DNA of 8,768 nt. Source: Candidatus Zixiibacteriota bacterium. Its GTDB lineage: Bacteria; Zixibacteria; MSB-5A5; SM1-73. The stretch spans positions 1-8,768 of the forward strand of contig JAGMFA010000085.1 in assembly GCA_023127875.1 (NCBI GenBank), read 5' to 3'. Below are positions 5,399 to 8,768 of this stretch, in pieces. The position numbers were made by a program, and so were the translations under genes. Numbering within the stretch: position 1 is the first letter of the stretch; each line of letters starts with the position of its first letter. Under the pieces are notes generated by a model. The model searched no databases, was not told the DNA's origin, and saw nothing but the letters and a program-made list of their open reading frames with translations.

Positions 5399-6757
5399 CT
5401 ATCCTTCATACACCACTTTCCCATCAACTATGGTGCAGAAAACCCTGCCCTGAAGTCTTCTTCCGCCAAACGGTGAATTCTTTGACTTGGATTGAAATTT
5501 GGTTGGATCGACAATCCAGGAAACTTTAGGATCTATGATGGTTATATCTGCGGGAAAGTTCCTCTTCATTCTTCCACTTTTAAGATTAAGAATTCTTGCG
5601 GGATTGACAGTCATTTTGGCTATGGCTTGGGTCCAGGATAAGATTCTTCTGTTGACCAATTCGGTGATCACCAATCCTAAAGCGGTCTCCAACCCCACCA
5701 TGCCAAACGGGGCGGAGTCGAAATCCACTTCCTTTTCTTCAATCGAATGGGGAGCGTGATCAGTGGCGATGCAATCGATGGTGCCATCGGAAAGCCCCCT
5801 TTTAAGTGCCTCCACATCCCTTTTTGTCCTCAAGGGTGGATTTACTTTGGCGTTGGTATCGAACGTCCTTATTATCTCATGGGTCAAGGTGAAATGATGA
5901 GGTGTAGCTTCGCAGGTAACTTTTATTCCCTTCTTTTTGGCTTGGCGAATCAAATCGACCGATCCTTCGGTGGAGACATGCGCGATATGAATTTTTGCTT
6001 TAGTGAACTCTGCCAATTTTATATCCCGGGCGACTATTGTTTCCTCAGCTATGGAGGGAATACCACACATTCCCAAGGTGGTGGAAACGAATCCCTCGTG
6101 CATAACCCCACTAGAAGAAAGATTCAAATCTTCACAGTGCGATATCACCGGCAGATCAAACATACGGCTGTATTCTAAGGCATTTCGCAAAACCTGGGAA
6201 TTAGGAACCGGCATCCCGTCATCAGAGATCGCCACCACGCCAGAGCGAACCAGATCATAAATCTCGGTAAGCTCCTCCCCTTTTTGTCCCTTGGTTATAC
6301 ACCCCACGCAATATATCTTACATTTAGCTTCCTTTGCCTTTTGATAAACGAATTTTACCGTCTCCTGATTATCAATGGGGGGTTGGGTGTTGGGCATACA
6401 GCAGATGGAGGCAAATCCTCCGGCTACCGCCGCACATGAGCCTGTATATATGGTCTCCTCATCCTCTCTTCCCGGCTCTCTTAAGTGAGTGTGCATATCT
6501 ATCAAGCCGGGCACAACTATTTTCCCTTTAGCGTCGATTGTCTCCCTTGCTCTGATTTTACCTTTGGTTTTCTCTGTTCTTTTGATCACTCCATCCCGGA
6601 TGAAAATATCAGCGATTCGATCCATTTTGGTTTCCGGATTGATCACCCTCCCACCGGTGATGGCAAGATCAAATTCCGAACCCTTTCCTTCTCCCGCCTG
6701 CTTAGAAATCCTGTCGTAGGCGGGAGACGGGATTTTCAATTTTTCAGATTTGTTCAA
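5399..6757 (-). CDS. pyrC: Dihydroorotase, class I
   Basis: The protein cyclises N-carbamoyl-L-aspartate to L-dihydroorotate in the cytoplasm, step three of UMP synthesis. It is an amidohydrolase-fold zinc enzyme. Metal-site motifs are all present: DMHTHLREPG (His89, His91), ISDDGMPV (Asp179/180), SHCED (His207), IAHVST (His260) and ATDHAPH (Asp333). It should therefore be active, unlike degenerate PyrC-prime proteins. It has 452 residues, about 25-27 more at the N-terminus than usual. The family core begins near FDLAITGGRVINP (29-41). The likely start is TTG 6757, served by GGAGGAGAAGGA inside the end of pyrB. The two genes overlap by 14 bp, which suggests translational coupling. No ATG or GTG lies between that TTG and the core. 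Much of the extension is encoded by a palindrome. Confidence 0.96.
   Translation of the reverse strand: MNKSEKLKIPSPAYDRISKQAGEGKGSEFDLAITGGRVINPETKMDRIADIFIRDGVIKRTEKTKGKIRARETIDAKGKIVVPGLIDMHTHLREPGREDEETIYTGSCAAVAGGFASICCMPNTQPPIDNQETVKFVYQKAKEAKCKIYCVGCITKGQKGEELTEIYDLVRSGVVAISDDGMPVPNSQVLRNALEYSRMFDLPVISHCEDLNLSSSGVMHEGFVSTTLGMCGIPSIAEETIVARDIKLAEFTKAKIHIAHVSTEGSVDLIRQAKKKGIKVTCEATPHHFTLTHEIIRTFDTNAKVNPPLRTKRDVEALKRGLSDGTIDCIATDHAPHSIEEKEVDFDSAPFGMVGLETALGLVITELVNRRILSWTQAIAKMTVNPARILNLKSGRMKRNFPADITIIDPKVSWIVDPTKFQSKSKNSPFGGRRLQGRVFCTIVDGKVVYEG
6691..6726. repeat. Palindromic element within the pyrC reading frame
   Basis: CTCCCGCCT (6691-6699) and AGGCGGGAG (6718-6726) are perfect 9-bp inverted repeats with an 18-base spacer. 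On the coding strand they encode roughly residues 11-22 (SPAYDRISKQAG) of the PyrC N-terminal extension, which has no counterpart in the usual enzyme. This recalls in-frame palindromic insertions known from other bacteria; the link is inference. Confidence 0.55.
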
Positions 6758-7682
6758 CTTTTCCTTCTCCTCCGCTTAAGAGATAAAGTACCGCCATTCT
6801 TATAGCTACCCCATTGGTCACCTGATTTAAGATCACCGAATGGGGACCATCTGCCACCTCCGGGGTGATCTCTACTCCTCGGTTTATGGGTCCCGGATGC
6901 ATGATGGTGAAATTCTCATTCAACCTTTTTAGTCTCTCTTTTATGATTCCGAATTTGTTGGTATACTCCCGGAGTGAGGGCAGAAGCCCACCTGTTTGTC
7001 TTTCCAGTTGAATCCTTAAAACGATAACCACATCCGCGCCTTCCAGAGCTTTATCCAGATCAGAGTATACCTTCACCCTCAACTTTTCTATCTCCACGGG
7101 TAACAAGGTGGTGGGACCGCATAAGGATACGTCCGCTCCCATGATGGAAAATCCCCAGATGTCCGACCTCGCCACCCGACTGTATTTTATATCTCCCACG
7201 ATGACCACTTTCAAACCTTTGATTTTTTTATATTTTTCCCGAATGGTAAAAAGATCCAAAAGCCCCTGAGTGGGATGTTCATGTGCCCCGTCTCCAGCAT
7301 TGATTATGGAAGAGTCCAGGCATTGGGTCAGAAAATAGGGAACACCGGAGGCTTGATGCCGCACCACCACCATGTCGGTCTTCATGGCTTCGATATTTTG
7401 CACCGTGTCTTTTAAAGTTTCTCCTTTTTGGGCGCTGGAGATGGCCTCAGAAAAATTCACCACCTCCGCGGAAAGACGCTTTTCCGCCAACTCGAAGGAG
7501 ATGCGGGTGCGAGTGGAGGGTTCGTAAAATAAATTTAATACAGTAACGCCTCTCAACGTTGGAACGGTCCTTATCGGACGTGACAGAATCTCTTTAAACG
7601 TCTCTGCGGTGTCCAGAATTAGATTTATTTCCTTTCTGCTCATCCCATCCAAACCGAGGAGATGCCTGCTTTTCAGTTTCAT
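6744..7682 (-). CDS. pyrB: Aspartate carbamoyltransferase catalytic subunit
   Basis: The enzyme condenses carbamoyl phosphate with aspartate, the committed step of pyrimidine synthesis. Its 312 residues are a normal length for the family. Carbamoyl-phosphate site motifs are YEPSTRTRISFE (53-64), the SSAQKGET loop with Lys86, and EHPTQGLLD (135-143). The aspartate side shows LRIQLERQ (222-229), and MHPGPINRGVEI lies at 261-272. No pyrI regulatory-chain gene is next to it. ATG 7682 is the first in-frame start after a TAG. GGAGG abuts it with no spacer, so initiation may be inefficient or start at the ATG of residue 14, which has no better ribosome site. It is separated from pyrR by a 98-bp spacer filled with heptamer repeats and overlaps pyrC by 14 bp. 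Confidence 0.97.
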   Translation of the reverse strand: MKLKSRHLLGLDGMSRKEINLILDTAETFKEILSRPIRTVPTLRGVTVLNLFYEPSTRTRISFELAEKRLSAEVVNFSEAISSAQKGETLKDTVQNIEAMKTDMVVVRHQASGVPYFLTQCLDSSIINAGDGAHEHPTQGLLDLFTIREKYKKIKGLKVVIVGDIKYSRVARSDIWGFSIMGADVSLCGPTTLLPVEIEKLRVKVYSDLDKALEGADVVIVLRIQLERQTGGLLPSLREYTNKFGIIKERLKRLNENFTIMHPGPINRGVEITPEVADGPHSVILNQVTNGVAIRMAVLYLLSGGEGKVEQI

Positions 7683-7701
7683 CCATCCTCCGCCACTAAC
7701 G

Positions 7702-8455
<754 letters not shown>

Positions 8456-8469
8456 TTAAACAAACGGGC

Positions 8470-8505
8470 AAAAAAATACCCTTCCTCTGTTCTTGAGAGG
8501 GAGGG
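8470..8505 (-). terminator. Intrinsic terminator in the pyr leader (attenuator)
   Basis: On the minus strand CCCTCCCTCT, loop CAAGAAC, then AGAGGAAGGG makes a 10-position stem with one C-A mismatch, followed by TA and seven U residues. It lies between the predicted pyr promoter and pyrR, about 33 bases after the PyrR-type hairpin. It therefore fits the regulated terminator of a PyrR attenuator better than the end of an upstream gene. Confidence 0.82.
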
Positions 8506-8537
8506 CAAATATATTAAATCGTATTATTTTCATCTCA

Positions 8538-8570
8538 CCTTTTCTAGTTTCACCGAACTAGATTAAAAGG
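8538..8570 (-). promoter_or_regulatory. PyrR-binding anti-antiterminator hairpin
   Basis: The RNA folds as lower stem CCUUUU/AAAAGG, a 5'-side bulge AAU, upper stem CUAGUU/AACUAG, and hexaloop CGGUGA. Known PyrR sites have a CNGNGA hexaloop and a purine-rich asymmetric bulge on the 5' side. The loop matches exactly and the bulge partly. It starts about 10 bases after the predicted transcription start and precedes a terminator in front of pyrR. Only a short UGAGA/UCUCA pairing was found for the competing antiterminator, so that step is not demonstrated. Confidence 0.75.
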
Positions 8571-8586
8571 TTTCTATCTGGTTTCT

Positions 8587-8614
8587 AATTTATTCATCGA
8601 TTCTGCTTTGTCAA
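8587..8614 (-). promoter_or_regulatory. Promoter of the pyrR-pyrB-pyrC operon
   Basis: On the minus strand a perfect -35 box TTGACA (8614-8609) is separated by 16 bases from TAAATT (8592-8587), which matches four of six bases of the -10 consensus. Transcription would start near 8580, placing the PyrR-type hairpin at the very 5' end of the leader. The leader to the pyrR start would be about 250 bases. Confidence 0.75.
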
Positions 8615-8632
8615 GTCTTTTTTTGAGGTTTC

Positions 8633-8738
8633 TTGAAAAAGCCATACTTCGGGGCGGGATAAATTCCCGCCCCTATGGGGAACAACAACTTATCACTCAT
8701 AGGGCAGGGCATTTAGCCCTGCCAATAGGGTTTTTCAA
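8633..8738. repeat. 106-bp MITE-like element with two hairpins
   Basis: The ends TTGAAAAA (8633-8640) and TTTTTCAA (8731-8738) are perfect inverted repeats. Inside are GGGGCGGGA/TCCCGCCCC with loop TAAAT (8651-8673) and GGCAGGGC/GCCCTGCC with loop ATTTA (8703-8723). It is non-coding. It lies just upstream of the pyr promoter and may also end transcripts arriving from the gene beyond the right edge. Confidence 0.65.
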
Positions 8739-8768
8739 CAGATCCTTCAGGTTGCGTAAGCCCATAAA

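Noticed and set aside
4919..5476. 185-codon + strand reading frame after the mini-gene
   Set aside because: Its first starts (TTG 4919 and ATG 4952) lack a ribosome binding site. The front overlaps the mini-gene antisense and the end is antisense to pyrC. I recognise no domain. It could be a decayed gene, but nothing in it supports that positively.

Overview
The window looks like a chromosomal segment of a Gram-negative, probably uncultivated bacterium. An OmpA-type C-terminal domain and a probable lipoprotein imply an outer membrane. The dockerin repeats (pattern GDxNxDxxVxxxDxVYLxxYLFxGG) are of the type abundant in FCB-group candidate phyla such as Zixibacteria. That placement rests on repeat style alone and is only an inference. 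No tRNA, rRNA, CRISPR array or intact transposase was found.

Layout. Left edge, + strand: the last 57 codons of an OmpA/MotB-domain protein (1-175), then an isolated DUF6886-like gene (316-873) bracketed by related hairpin repeats. From about 1250 onward all recognised genes lie on the minus strand. These are a small TPR lipoprotein (1256-1681), a MoxR-type AAA+ ATPase (1967-2962), an orphan dockerin ORF (3310-3570), a secreted Cys-rich dockerin protein with a strong terminator (3727-4503), a 36-residue CxCxxC mini-protein (4843-4953), and the pyrimidine operon pyrR-pyrB-pyrC (8326 down to 5399).

The pyr operon is the best understood part. Reading leftward on the minus strand there is a TTGACA promoter (8587-8614), then a hairpin with a CGGUGA hexaloop matching the PyrR-binding consensus CNGNGA (8538-8570). 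An intrinsic terminator follows (8470-8505), then a 98-bp inverted-repeat element, then pyrR. This is the arrangement expected for PyrR-mediated transcription attenuation. PyrB makes carbamoyl aspartate and PyrC cyclises it, the second and third steps of UMP synthesis. pyrR and pyrC both appear to start at TTG.

The spacers are crowded with short repeats. There are several palindromic or MITE-like elements with short terminal inverted repeats, mostly around internal hairpins. A 13-unit heptamer array supplies the pyrR stop codon, and a palindrome lies inside the pyrC reading frame. The most interesting points are the pyr leader, the repeat invasions into genes, the zinc-binding-like mini-protein and a possible pseudoknotted RNA upstream of the dockerin gene.
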